Assembly (NCBI RefSeq): GCF_016907715.1
Contig: NZ_JAFBCM010000001.1
Location: 3,596,001 to 3,660,000, forward strand
DNA length: 64,000 bases
Source of the DNA: Tenggerimyces flavus
GTDB taxonomy: Bacteria > Actinomycetota > Actinomycetes > Propionibacteriales > Actinopolymorphaceae
Direction of reading: 5' to 3'
Part shown: positions 24,633 to 32,941 of the stretch, piece after piece
Layout of the letters: every line of letters begins with the position of its first letter
How positions within the stretch are numbered: the stretch's first letter is position 1
The notes under the pieces: model-generated
The model's database searches: none
What the model was told of the DNA's origin: nothing
What the model saw: the letters and a program-made list of their open reading frames with translations, nothing else
Program-made: the position numbers and the translations under genes

Positions 24633-26554
24633 CTGAATTCGGGGTTCCTCCAGTCCTGGCTCGAGGTCTTGGCGGCGACTGTCGCGTCGGTGGTCACGAC
24701 CGGCGGCGTGGTGATCGACGGCAGGGCCACGAGGCCGGCGGCCGGGAGGCGGATCGAGCTGCCGCGCAGGTCGACGTCGATCGTCGCGCCCGTCGTCTTC
24801 GGCGTGCTGAACTCGTCGTCGCTCGCCGTCACGACCAGCCCGAGCACGTGCCCCTTCGGCACCACCGCGTCGTACGCCTGCACCGGGACCTTCACGTCGT
24901 ACCAGCGGCCCGGCCGCAACGGCGACGCCTGCCGCAATGACGAGCGGTGCGCGGCGTCGACCCAGCCGCGGGTCAGCACCGCGTGCGACGTGGTCGCGAA
25001 GTCCTCGGCCGTGTCGAGATAGCAGGAGTTGTCCGCCGCCGTCGACGCTCCCCAGCAGGACTCGGTCGTCAGGTTGTGCACGCCGGAGCCGGGGGAGAGG
25101 TAGTCGACGCGGCGCGCGGTGCCGTAGTCGACGAGCCGCACCGCGAGGCTCGTCGTCGGCTTGTCGACCCGTACCCGCAGAGTCACCGACGGCTGGCCGG
25201 AGATCCGCAGGTCCTTCTTCAGCGCGCCGGAGAGGAACGCCAGCCGCCCGTTCTTCGCCGCGTTCGGGTCGGCGACCGCCGCGTCCTCGTACAGGCCGGG
25301 GTCGTCGGTGAACGTTCGCTCCGACCCGCGCGGCGCCGGTGCGAAGCCCAGCGTCCCGGTCGTCCCGTCGCCCTCGCCCAGCCGAACAGTCACGTCGTGC
25401 GCGCCGACCGCCGGCCAGCGCGGCTCCTCGACCCACTGGCCGGAGGACCGCTCCAACGACGCCTGCGGCTCGCGCATGACGCCGTTCCGCAGCCCCTGCA
25501 GCCAGTAGTCGAACCACTCGTGCAGCGTCTCGACCCACTCCACGCGGCGGAAGTCGAACGGGTCGACGTGCCCCTGCTGGGCGAGCCAGATCTTGCGCGG
25601 CACCCCGTTCTTCGCCAGCGCGGTCCACCACTTCGCGAAGTGCGAGGTCTGCACGTTCAGGTCGTTGACGCCGTGCACGACGAGCACACTCGCGCGGACG
25701 CGCGACGCGTCGGGCAGGTAGTTCCGCTCGGCCCAGTAGTCGTTGTAGTCGCCGGTCTCGTCCTCGCTGCCGGTCACCAGCTCCTGGCGGACCGCGGCGC
25801 ACGCGGCGTCCGGGCGACCGCCCACGTAGTCGTGCAGGAACGCGTGGTGCCCGTTGCTGCGGACGATGCCGTTGTAGCGGCTGTAGTCGTACCAGCTGGA
25901 GATCGCCGAGATCGGCACGATCGTCTCCAGGCCGCGGACGCCGGTGGCGGCGACACCGTTCGCCATCGTGCCGTCCCAGGACTTGCCGATCATGCCGACC
26001 TTGCCCGTGGACCAGGTCGCTCGCGCGCGGGAGCCGTCGGCGTACGCGCCGGGCGCTCGCCCGTTCAGCCAGTCGACCGCGGCCTTCGCGCCGAGCACCT
26101 CCTCGCGGCCGCCGACGTCGTTGCAGCCGGTCGAGCGGTTGGTGCCGGCGAGGTCGACCTGCGCGATCGCGTACCCGCGCGGGACGAAGTAGTTGTCGTA
26201 GTGGAGCGGGTAGCGGGTGACGGTCCCGTCCGGGCCGTACAGCTTCTTCTCCGACTCGTTGCCGCGGCCGCAGCAGACGTAGTACGGCGAGGCGACCATG
26301 ATCACCGGGACCTTGACGCCCTTCGCCGCGGCCTCGCGCGGGCGGATCAGGTCGACGACGACCTTGTCCTTCGCCCCGTCGCCGTCGTTGTCGAGCGGGG
26401 TCGTGACCCAGACGCTCTCCCGGATCGCGCTCGCGTAGTCGTACACCGGGACGGTCTCGGTGCCCTTGACGTGCGGCGGGCCTCCGGCCTGTGCCGGGCT
26501 CATCACCGCGAATGCCGCTGCGAGAATGGCGACGAACGTGACGAATCTCTTCAT
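24629..26554 (-). CDS. Secreted X-Pro dipeptidyl-peptidase-type (CocE/PepX) hydrolase
   Basis: 641 aa, serine hydrolase of the S15/CocE family. A signal peptide is visible (MKRFVTFVAILAAAFAVMSPAQA, cleavage after about residue 23), so it is exported. The alpha/beta domain carries the nucleophile in GMIGKSWDGTMANG, the Asp in VVHGVNDLNVQ and the His in AQQGHVDPFD. A C-terminal jelly-roll domain (from about 390; SVTLRVRVDKPTTSLAVRLVDYG) is typical. GGGGGGA lies upstream of ATG 26554; the frame is open to 26611 but the signal peptide starts here. It probably cleaves Xaa-Pro dipeptides or esters outside the cell. Confidence 0.88.
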   Translation of the reverse strand: MKRFVTFVAILAAAFAVMSPAQAGGPPHVKGTETVPVYDYASAIRESVWVTTPLDNDGDGAKDKVVVDLIRPREAAAKGVKVPVIMVASPYYVCCGRGNESEKKLYGPDGTVTRYPLHYDNYFVPRGYAIAQVDLAGTNRSTGCNDVGGREEVLGAKAAVDWLNGRAPGAYADGSRARATWSTGKVGMIGKSWDGTMANGVAATGVRGLETIVPISAISSWYDYSRYNGIVRSNGHHAFLHDYVGGRPDAACAAVRQELVTGSEDETGDYNDYWAERNYLPDASRVRASVLVVHGVNDLNVQTSHFAKWWTALAKNGVPRKIWLAQQGHVDPFDFRRVEWVETLHEWFDYWLQGLRNGVMREPQASLERSSGQWVEEPRWPAVGAHDVTVRLGEGDGTTGTLGFAPAPRGSERTFTDDPGLYEDAAVADPNAAKNGRLAFLSGALKKDLRISGQPSVTLRVRVDKPTTSLAVRLVDYGTARRVDYLSPGSGVHNLTTESCWGASTAADNSCYLDTAEDFATTSHAVLTRGWVDAAHRSSLRQASPLRPGRWYDVKVPVQAYDAVVPKGHVLGLVVTASDDEFSTPKTTGATIDVDLRGSSIRLPAAGLVALPSITTPPVVTTDATVAAKTSSQDWRNPEFR

Positions 26555-26608
26555 CGAGAGTCCCCCCAACTCGACACTGCCCATGTCGGCGTGTCGCCGA
26601 GCGTATTT

Positions 26609-26740
26609 CATGGTCGCGCTCCGCGCGACGTGCCGGGCGCGCCTGATCGTGGCCCCTTCCCCCTGGCCGAGGGGCCACGTGGTCGGTCGGGTGCAGACCG
26701 ATCGGCCAGCGGGAAGTGACCACGATCAGGCGCGCCCGGC
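26609..26740. repeat. Dispersed palindromic repeat, copy B
   Basis: Shares CATGGTCGCGCT at its left end with copy A (2386-2510). It contains a 109-bp palindrome, 26632-26740, whose outer 21-bp arms (26632-26652, 26720-26740) are perfect. The small hairpin CCCCT-ggccg-AGGGG replaces CTCT-ggccg-AGAG of copy A, a paired change. The terminal loop CGGTC-GGGTGCA-GACCG is almost the same. It lies between divergent genes (peptidase and rpsP), so it does not terminate either. Confidence 0.75.
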
Positions 26741-26925
26741 AGGGGGCTGGGGACGGCGAGTCACCACCCTTCGGCCGGGTCTGGCACAATGGACCGCGCG
26801 AGTCCGCTGGGGCGGGAGCCCTCTCACCTTCCAGCCTGCGCGGACCCCTTCCGAGCTGTTGGTGCCGCACCCCACGTGGCGAGCGGCAGCTCACCCGCCT
26901 TAAACACACAGGAGACACCACACCC
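26741..26925 (+). promoter_or_regulatory. rpsP leader and promoter region
   Basis: No gene in this stretch. A possible -10 (CACAAT, 26785-26790) lies about 136 bases before rpsP, with no good -35, so the transcript would have a long GC-rich leader. CAGGAGA ahead of the rpsP GTG is a proper ribosome-binding site. Confidence 0.35.
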
Positions 26926-27477
26926 GTGGCCGTCAAAATTCGCCTCAAGCGCATGGGCAAGATCCGCGCGCCGTTCTACCGCATCGTCGTCGCCGACTCC
27001 CGGGTCAAGCGGGACGGCCGGACGATCGAGCAGATCGGTCAGTACCACCCGAAGGTCGACCCGAGCGTCATCGTGGTCGACTCCGAGCGCGTGCAGCACT
27101 GGCTTTCGGTGGGCGCTCAGCCCAGCGAGCCGGTTCTCCGCCTCCTCAAGGTGACCGGCGACTGGCAGAAGTTCAAGGGCGAGCCCGCACCCGCCGAGGG
27201 TGTCAAGGTCGCGCCGGAGAAGGCTCCCAAGCGGACGATGTTCGACGAGGCGCTGCGCGACGCGCACGCCGAGCCGAAGACCGAGGCCGTGAGCCAGAAG
27301 AAGACCCGCAAGAAGGCCGAGGCGGTGTCTTCTGAAAAGGGCCAGGCCGCCGACGAGGCACCGGCAGCCGAGGCCAAGGCTGAGGCCAAGGTTGAGGCCG
27401 AGCCCAAGGCTGAGGCCAAGGCTGAGGCCAAGGCTGAGGAGCCGGCGGCGGAAGCCACGGCTGAAAGCGAGTCCTGA
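26926..27477 (+). CDS. rpsP: 30S ribosomal protein S16
   Basis: 183 aa, small-subunit assembly protein. The conserved core [24 protein letters not shown] and [14 protein letters not shown] occupies residues 2-80. The tail from about residue 110 is an Ala/Glu/Lys repeat (AEAKAEAK units) about 70 residues long, longer than in most bacterial S16 and low-complexity; actinobacterial S16 is often extended, but this is long. Start GTG 26926 (VAVKI) follows a GGAG site. It heads the classical rpsP-khpA-rimM-trmD operon. Confidence 0.96.
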   Translation: MAVKIRLKRMGKIRAPFYRIVVADSRVKRDGRTIEQIGQYHPKVDPSVIVVDSERVQHWLSVGAQPSEPVLRLLKVTGDWQKFKGEPAPAEGVKVAPEKAPKRTMFDEALRDAHAEPKTEAVSQKKTRKKAEAVSSEKGQAADEAPAAEAKAEAKVEAEPKAEAKAEAKAEEPAAEATAESES

Positions 27478-27479
27478 GC

Positions 27480-27728
27480 GTGTTGACCGAAGCGCTGGAG
27501 CACCTGGTCCGTGGCGTCGTCGCCCACCCGGACGACGTACGAGTGAAGATCAGGGAGCTCCGGCGCGGTCGGGCCTATGAGGTACGCGTTCACCCCGACG
27601 ACTTCGGCCGGGTGATCGGGCGCCGCGGCCGGACCGCACACGCGATCCGGACCGTCGTCACGGCCCTGGACAAGGGCCGGCACTCCCGCATCGACTTCGT
27701 CGAGTCGCGGGCTGCCGTCGGTCGCTGA
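27480..27728 (+). CDS. khpA: KH-domain RNA-binding protein KhpA
   Basis: 82 aa, a single type II KH domain that binds RNA in the cytoplasm, in partnership with KhpB/Jag in other Gram-positives. The GXXG loop is seen in VIGRRGRTAHAIRTVV. It starts at GTG 27480, two bases after the rpsP stop, in the standard position between rpsP and rimM. Confidence 0.93.
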   Translation: MLTEALEHLVRGVVAHPDDVRVKIRELRRGRAYEVRVHPDDFGRVIGRRGRTAHAIRTVVTALDKGRHSRIDFVESRAAVGR

Positions 27729-27735
27729 TCCGTTC

Positions 27736-28245
27736 GTGGATCTCGTCGTCGGGCGGATCGTCCGTGCTCACGGCATTCGCGGTGAGGTCACGGTCAACAT
27801 CCTGTCCGACCAACCCGAGCTGCGGTTCGTCCCCGGCGCCAAGCTGGGTGCGGGCGCTCGCTCGTTGGTGATCAAGAATCTGCGCTGGCACGGTCCGCGA
27901 CTCCTCGTCACGTTCGAGGGAGTCGCGGACCGTACTGCTGCCGAGGCGTTGCGCGGGACGTCACTCGTGGCGGACATCCCGGACGACGAGGAGCTCGACG
28001 ATCCGGACGAGTTCTTCGACCACCAGCTCGCCGGACTGCGCGCCGAGCTCGCCGACGGTGAGCTGATCGGCGAGGTGACCGAGGTGCTGCACCTGCCGAT
28101 GCAGGACGTGCTCGCCGTACGCATGCCTACCGGGCGCGAGGTCCTGGTGCCGTTCGTCGCCTCGATCGTTCCCGTGGTGGACGTGGCGGCGGGGAGGCTG
28201 GTCGTCGAGCCGCCCGAGGGCCTGTTCGACGAGGCGAACCAGTGA
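27736..28245 (+). CDS. rimM: Ribosome maturation factor RimM
   Basis: 169 aa, binds S19 and helps mature the 30S head. The N-terminal RimM barrel opens with [17 protein letters not shown], and the PRC-barrel-like C-terminal part contains [17 protein letters not shown] and ends VEPPEGLFD, as expected. It starts at GTG 27736, seven bases after khpA, and its stop overlaps the trmD GTG (GTGA). Confidence 0.95.
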   Translation: MDLVVGRIVRAHGIRGEVTVNILSDQPELRFVPGAKLGAGARSLVIKNLRWHGPRLLVTFEGVADRTAAEALRGTSLVADIPDDEELDDPDEFFDHQLAGLRAELADGELIGEVTEVLHLPMQDVLAVRMPTGREVLVPFVASIVPVVDVAAGRLVVEPPEGLFDEANQ

Positions 28246-28994
28246 GAGTCGACGTCGTCTCGATCTTCCCCGACTACCTGGCGCCGCTCGGCCTGTCGCT
28301 CGTCGGCAAGGCGGCGGCGTCGGGGGTGCTGGACGTCCGCGTGCACCACCTGCGCGACTTCACCCACGACAAGCACCGCTCGGTCGACGACACCCCGGTC
28401 GGCGGGGGAGCGGGCATGGTCATGCGGCCCGAGCCCTGGGACGAGGCGCTGCGTACCGTCGCTCCCGAGGGCGCGCGGCTGATCGTTCCAACGCCGGCCG
28501 GACGGCCGTTCACCCAAGCTCTTGCCGCCGAGCTCGCCGCTGAGCCGCGGCTGGTCTTCGCGTGCGGACGGTACGAGGGCATCGACCAGCGCGTGGTCGA
28601 CTCCGCGCGGGAACGGATGCCCGTCGACGAGGTCTCGATCGGCGACTACGTCCTGGCCGGCGGCGAGGTCGCGGTGCTCGTGATGGTCGAGGCCGTCGCC
28701 CGCCTGCTGCCGGGCGTGCTCGGCAACCCGGACTCGCTGGTGGAGGAGTCGCACGTCGACGGGCTGCTCGAGTACCCCGTCTACACCAAGCCGGCCGTGT
28801 GGGAGTCCCGCGAGGTCCCGCCCGTGCTGCTGTCCGGCCACCACGCGAACATCGTCCGCTGGCGCCGCGACGAGTCACTGCGTCGTACCGCCCGCAACCG
28901 CCCCGACCTGCTCGACCGCCTCCCGGCCTCGTCGTTCGACGACCGCGACCTCTCGATCCTCGCCTCAGAAGGCTGGCGTCCGCCTCAGGACTGA
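28242..28994 (+). CDS. trmD: tRNA (guanine-37-N1)-methyltransferase TrmD
   Basis: 250 aa SPOUT methyltransferase that makes m1G37 in tRNA and guards reading frame. The N-terminal [12 protein letters not shown] and [13 protein letters not shown], and the trefoil-knot segments [15 protein letters not shown] and [17 protein letters not shown], are all present. Length is normal. Start GTG 28242 overlaps rimM by four bases. It is last in the rpsP operon, followed by two hairpins. Confidence 0.96.
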   Translation: MRVDVVSIFPDYLAPLGLSLVGKAAASGVLDVRVHHLRDFTHDKHRSVDDTPVGGGAGMVMRPEPWDEALRTVAPEGARLIVPTPAGRPFTQALAAELAAEPRLVFACGRYEGIDQRVVDSARERMPVDEVSIGDYVLAGGEVAVLVMVEAVARLLPGVLGNPDSLVEESHVDGLLEYPVYTKPAVWESREVPPVLLSGHHANIVRWRRDESLRRTARNRPDLLDRLPASSFDDRDLSILASEGWRPPQD

Positions 28995-28996
28995 AG

Positions 28997-29065
28997 GCCA
29001 CACCTAGCGTGGCCACGCTACTTGTTGGACAGATCTCGGCTTCTATCCCGAGATCTCTCCAACAA
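28997..29065 (+). terminator. Two hairpins ending the rpsP-trmD operon
   Basis: GGCCAC/GTGGCC (28997-29014) is followed by a larger inverted repeat, 29022-29039 with 29048-29065 (17 of 18 pairs; TTGTTGGA...TCCAACAA outside, AGATCTCGG/CCGAGATCT inside, 8-base loop). There is no long T-run, which is common for actinobacterial terminators. Confidence 0.6.
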
Positions 29066-29161
29066 CTGGTGGGCTCGACCGAGTGGGGGTCGACCGATTC
29101 GCGGGGCGTTGGCGGCATGTGACACACTAGGTGGCTGGCGCAGCGCTCGCGGTCACCCGCG

Positions 29162-29261
29162 GGCAGCGTGCCTGCCGGCGGGCCTGCCACAGGGGGAACG
29201 CCGAGGCGCGACAGGAGCTGCGCCCAGACCGACCATCCATCCGCGCGCATGAACGCGCGGA
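29162..29261 (+). promoter_or_regulatory. rplS: Structured 5' leader of rplS
   Basis: The 240 bases before rplS hold no gene. Predicted hairpins include GGCAG/CTGCC near 29162-29176, GGCGC (29205-29209) with GCGCC (29220-29224), and a perfect 8-bp stem TCCGCGCG/CGCGCGGA (29240-29261) 40 bases before the start codon. An L19 autoregulatory leader is possible but unproven. Confidence 0.4.
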
Positions 29262-29301
29262 CGCAAACTGATGGTGACCTGTGGCACCACGAGGAGCAGA
29301 C

Positions 29302-29661
29302 ATGAACTCGCTCGCCGCGCTCGACGCAGCCTCCCTCCGTGACGACGTCCCGGGCTTCAACGCCGGTGACACCCTCAAGGTCCACGTCAAGGTGGTCGAA
29401 GGCAACCGGTCCCGAGTCCAGGTCTTCCAGGGCGTCGTGATCCGCCGCTCCGGCAGCGGCCTGCGCGAGACGTTCACCGTCCGCAAGGTCAGCTTCGGTG
29501 TCGGCGTCGAGCGGACCTTCCCGGTCCACAGCCCGATCCTCGACAAGATCGAGGTCGTCACCCGTGGTGACGTACGTCGCGCCAAGCTCTACTACGTCCG
29601 TGGCCTGCGCGGTAAGGCCGCGAAGATCAAGGAGAAGCGCGAGAACACCCCGGCACGCTGA
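29302..29661 (+). CDS. rplS: 50S ribosomal protein L19
   Basis: 119 aa, located at the subunit interface. It shows the full family pattern: [60 protein letters not shown] and [22 protein letters not shown] choose ATG 29302 because GAGGAG lies eight bases upstream and the family starts here; an in-frame start at 29281 would add seven residues. It has its own leader. Confidence 0.96.
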   Translation: MNSLAALDAASLRDDVPGFNAGDTLKVHVKVVEGNRSRVQVFQGVVIRRSGSGLRETFTVRKVSFGVGVERTFPVHSPILDKIEVVTRGDVRRAKLYYVRGLRGKAAKIKEKRENTPAR

Positions 29662-29705
29662 GCTGATCCGAGCGGTTCCCCAAAGGAGTAGGGATACTGG
29701 GCGAC

Positions 29706-30572
29706 ATGACCTCGGAGAGGACGCCGACGTTGGGGACGAGCGAAGAGCCCGATCGTGGCGGAAGTGGTGGAAGCCGCCGCAAGCGGAGCAAGGAACGTTC
29801 GTTCTGGAAAGAGCTGCCCATCCTCGTGGTGCTGGCGCTCGGCCTCGCTCTGATCATCAAGACATTCCTGATCCAGGCGTTCTACATCCCTTCGGAGTCG
29901 ATGGAGAACACGCTGGTCCCGGGCGACCGCGTGCTGGTCAACAAGCTCGCGTACCGCCTGGGCGAGGTCCAGCGCGGCGACGTGATCGTCTTCAACGGCG
30001 CCAACTCCTGGGAGCCCGAGGCGATCTTCGAGGAGCCGACCAACGCCGCGGGCAAGGTCGTCCGCTGGGTCGGTGAGCTGTTCGGGTTCTCCTCGGTCGG
30101 CGAGAAGGACTTCATCAAGCGGGTCATCGGCCTCCCCGGCGACAAGGTCGTGTGCTGCGACAAGAGCGAACGGGTGACGGTCAACGGCCGCCCGCTGAGC
30201 GAGTCGAAGTTCCTCTTCCCCGGTGACGCCCCGTCGCAGACTCCGTTCACCATCACGGTGCCGAAGGACCGGCTCTGGGTGATGGGCGACCACCGCGCGG
30301 CGTCCGCCGACTCCCGTTCGCACACCGGCGACCCGGGTGGCGGCACGATCCCGATCGACCACGTCATCGGCCGCGCGTTCGTGGTCGTCTGGCCGCTCGA
30401 CCGGATCACGCTGCTCAACCGGCCGCCCGCGTTCGCCGAGGCCGGCCTCGCGAGCGGTCCGGTGACGGTCTCGCCGCAGGTCGCCTCGGGTGCCGTACCG
30501 ATCGCCTCGATCGGGCTGATCCTGCCCATCGTCGGGATCAAACGGTTCCGCCGGTTCCGGCGACGTCGCTGA
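29706..30572 (+). CDS. lepB: Signal peptidase I
   Basis: 288 aa membrane endopeptidase that removes Sec/Tat signal peptides. There is a charged cytosolic N-terminus (to about 36), a first TM segment around 37-57 (LPILVVLALGLALIIKTFLI), catalytic Ser in FYIPSESMENTL (about S63) and catalytic Lys in KDFIKRVIGLPGD (about K139), then the GDHRAASADSR box. A second TM lies near the C-terminus (PIASIGLILPIVGI) before an Arg-rich tail, as in many actinobacterial LepB. Start ATG 29706 has AAAGGAG rather far upstream. Confidence 0.95.
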   Translation: MTSERTPTLGTSEEPDRGGSGGSRRKRSKERSFWKELPILVVLALGLALIIKTFLIQAFYIPSESMENTLVPGDRVLVNKLAYRLGEVQRGDVIVFNGANSWEPEAIFEEPTNAAGKVVRWVGELFGFSSVGEKDFIKRVIGLPGDKVVCCDKSERVTVNGRPLSESKFLFPGDAPSQTPFTITVPKDRLWVMGDHRAASADSRSHTGDPGGGTIPIDHVIGRAFVVVWPLDRITLLNRPPAFAEAGLASGPVTVSPQVASGAVPIASIGLILPIVGIKRFRRFRRRR

Positions 30573-30576
30573 CACC

Positions 30577-31305
30577 ATGCGAGACGTCCGGGCCCCGCGA
30601 GTGGTGATCCGGCGCGAAGCCGGGCTCTACGCGTACGAACGAGCGCTGCTCCGCGCCGGCATGGCACCTGTCGCCGGCGTCGATGAGGCCGGCCGGGGTG
30701 CCTGTGCCGGCCCGCTGGTCGCGGCAGCGGCGATCCTGCCCGAGGGCAAGCGCGGCGAGGTGCCGGGCCTGAACGACTCCAAGCTGCTCACCGAGAAGGC
30801 CCGCGAACGCTGCTACACCGAGGTCACCCGCCGCGCGCTCGCCTGGTCGGTGGTCGTCGTCTCGCCGCAGGAGTGCGACCGGCTCGGCATGCACCGGGTC
30901 AACATCGAGGCGCTCCGCCGGGCCCTGTTCCGGCTGGAGACGCGCCCGTCGTACGTCCTGTCCGACGGCTTCCCCGTCGACGGGACCGGCGCCCCGGCCC
31001 TCGCCGTCTGGAAGGGGGACCGCGTCGCCGCCTGCATCGCGGCCGCCTCCGTGATCGCCAAGGTGACCCGGGACCGGATCATGTGCGAGCTGCACGAGCA
31101 GTACCCGGAGTACGACTTCAACATCCACAAGGGCTATTGCACGTCCGAGCACCAGGACGCACTGGAGCGTCACGGTCCGTGCCCGGAGCATCGGCGACGC
31201 TGGGTCAACGTCATGAAGGCGATGGGCAACAATGGGTCGGAGGTCGCCGATCTGGAGGCCGCCGACGACGTCCTGAACGACGGGAGCCTGGTGAGCGAGC
31301 AGTGA
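30577..31305 (+). CDS. rnhB: Ribonuclease HII
   Basis: 242 aa, cleaves RNA in RNA:DNA hybrids and removes misincorporated ribonucleotides. The acidic site is visible in AGVDEAGRGACAGPLVAAA (Asp-Glu) and YVLSDGFPV (Asp); the GKVTRDRIM-like turn appears as IAKVTRDRIM. The last 40 residues are a variable tail. It starts four bases after lepB and its stop overlaps the next gene's GTG. Confidence 0.95.
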   Translation: MRDVRAPRVVIRREAGLYAYERALLRAGMAPVAGVDEAGRGACAGPLVAAAAILPEGKRGEVPGLNDSKLLTEKARERCYTEVTRRALAWSVVVVSPQECDRLGMHRVNIEALRRALFRLETRPSYVLSDGFPVDGTGAPALAVWKGDRVAACIAAASVIAKVTRDRIMCELHEQYPEYDFNIHKGYCTSEHQDALERHGPCPEHRRRWVNVMKAMGNNGSEVADLEAADDVLNDGSLVSEQ

Positions 31306-31628
31306 GCGCTGAGGACCTCGAGAAGTACGAGACCGAGATGGAGCTCCAGCTCTACCGGGAGTACCGCGACGTCGTCGGCATCTTCAAGTACGTGGTCGAG
31401 ACCGATCGGCGGTTCTACCTCGCCAACAACGTGGATCTGAAGGTCCGGACCGAGGGCGGCGAGACGTACTTCGAGGTGACGATGTCGGACGCCTGGGTGT
31501 GGGACATGTATCGTCCTGCCCGGTTTGTGAAGAATGTCAAGGTAGTTACGTTCAAGGACGTCAACGTCGAGGAGCTCGCGAAGAGCGACTTCGACGTACC
31601 CAAGGACGACACGAACTTCGGTCAATAG
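31302..31628 (+). CDS. DUF2469 family protein
   Basis: 108 aa, acidic, no membrane segment. The start SAEDLEKYETEMELQLYREYRDVVGIFKYVVETDRRFYLAN is the signature of DUF2469, a short actinobacterial family almost always found directly after rnhB; its function is unknown. GTG 31302 overlaps the rnhB stop (GTGA), implying coupled expression. Confidence 0.93.
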   Translation: MSAEDLEKYETEMELQLYREYRDVVGIFKYVVETDRRFYLANNVDLKVRTEGGETYFEVTMSDAWVWDMYRPARFVKNVKVVTFKDVNVEELAKSDFDVPKDDTNFGQ

Positions 31629-31646
31629 AGCACGGGGGATTTACGG

Positions 31647-32204
31647 ATGGACCTCGCGACGTTCCAGGGTCAGCAGACGCTGGAGATCCGGCAGCGGATC
31701 ACGTTCATGGTGAACCGGTACGAGATCTGGGCCGGCGGAGAGATCATGGGCCTGGCCCAGCAGAAGCGGATGACCATGCGCGAGCAGGTCACGTTCTTCG
31801 GCGACGAGGACAAGACTCTTCCGCTCTTCGGCTTCAAGGCGCGGCAGATCATGGACCTCGGCGCGACGTACGACGTCACCGCGCCGGACGGCGGTGTGAT
31901 CGGCTCGTTTCGCAAGGACTTCGGCAAGTCGCTGCTGCGCTCGACCTGGCACCTGACGCAACCGGGCCTCGGCGAGTGCACGGGGTCCGAGCGGAACCAG
32001 GTGATCGCGATCCTGCGCCGGTTCTCCGACTTCGCATGGCCGTACCATTTCGACTTCACCACCCCGGACGGCCGGCCGATCTTCTCCGTCGAGCGCCAGT
32101 GGGCGTTGCGGGACAAGTACGCCGTGACCATCAACGACCCCGCCATCGACCGCCGCCTCGTCGCCGCCATGGCCGTCGCCCTGGACGCCCTGCAGGCTCG
32201 CTAG
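31647..32204 (+). CDS. LURP-one-related/tubby-like C-terminal domain protein
   Basis: 185 aa, single LOR (DUF567) domain: a 12-stranded barrel around a central helix, related to tubby and scramblase folds. Segments RITFMVNRYEIWAGGEIMGLAQQKR, ARQIMDLGATYDVTAPDG and FRKDFGKSLLRSTW fit. Function in bacteria is not established. It lies 18 bases after DUF2469. The stop shares the palindrome CTAG (32201-32204) with the stop of the convergent methyltransferase gene. Confidence 0.82.
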   Translation: MDLATFQGQQTLEIRQRITFMVNRYEIWAGGEIMGLAQQKRMTMREQVTFFGDEDKTLPLFGFKARQIMDLGATYDVTAPDGGVIGSFRKDFGKSLLRSTWHLTQPGLGECTGSERNQVIAILRRFSDFAWPYHFDFTTPDGRPIFSVERQWALRDKYAVTINDPAIDRRLVAAMAVALDALQAR

Positions 32205-32941
32205 GCCACGCCGACGGCGTAGCGGAAGGCGTTGCGCAGCCGGTAGCCGCCGGCAGACGTACGGAACGGGCGCGCCGCCGTCAGCACCACCGGTGTCAGC
32301 TCGGTCATCGTCGCGGCGTCCTCGCCGAGCAGGATGCCGCGCACGAGTGTGGTGTCGTCCGGCACGGCCCACTCCAGGTCGATCACGGCGTCCTCGACGA
32401 CCTTCAGCCCGGCCTCCTCGAACGCCGAGGCGAGCCCACCCGCCTCCCGCAACGGCCCGCCGGGCAGCACGTCCTCCTCCCGCGCCGCCGCGATCGCCGC
32501 CTCCAGGACGTCGACGTCGTTGCGCGCGGCCTCGGCCCAGTTCGCGATCGCCACGCGCCCACCCGGCCGGGTCACCCGGCGCAGCTCACGTAGCCCGTCC
32601 TCGGCGAACTGCAGCGCGTTCACCGCCGTCGCCACCTCGAACGAGCCGTCCGGCCAGGGGATCTCGTCCAGCGACGCCTCCCGGATCTCCGCCCCTGGCA
32701 CCCTCAGTCGGGCGAGCGCTGCCATGCCGGGCGCGGGTTCGAGGCCCGCCACCAGCGCGCCTCCCGAGGCCAGGTACGCGAGCAGCTCGCCGCTCCCACA
32801 GCCCGCGTCCAACACCGACGTCCCCGCGCCGACCGCGGCCACGGCGACGAACCGTTCCCACACCGGGCGCGGAAACGAGCCCCACAAGGCCGACCAGTCC
32901 GCGGCGACGTCGGACCAGCCGTCCGGGTCGCCGCCGTCCAT
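32201..32941 (-). CDS. Class I SAM-dependent methyltransferase
   Basis: 246 aa, UbiE/Methyltransf_11 type. Motif I is VLDAGCGSGELLAYLA (about 43-58), followed by GLEPAPGMAALA and EIPWPDGSFEVATAVNALQF, where the acceptor-side motif lies; GGRVAIANW is the post-III motif. The substrate is unknown. ATG 32941 shares one base with the stop of the DapA-family gene upstream, so it is the last gene of that leftward operon. Confidence 0.86.
   Translation of the reverse strand: MDGGDPDGWSDVAADWSALWGSFPRPVWERFVAVAAVGAGTSVLDAGCGSGELLAYLASGGALVAGLEPAPGMAALARLRVPGAEIREASLDEIPWPDGSFEVATAVNALQFAEDGLRELRRVTRPGGRVAIANWAEAARNDVDVLEAAIAAAREEDVLPGGPLREAGGLASAFEEAGLKVVEDAVIDLEWAVPDDTTLVRGILLGEDAATMTELTPVVLTAARPFRTSAGGYRLRNAFRYAVGVA

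Noticed and set aside
27360-27470. Tandem DNA repeat as a separate element
   Set aside because: The repeats are codons of the Ala/Glu/Lys tail of S16 and stay in frame.
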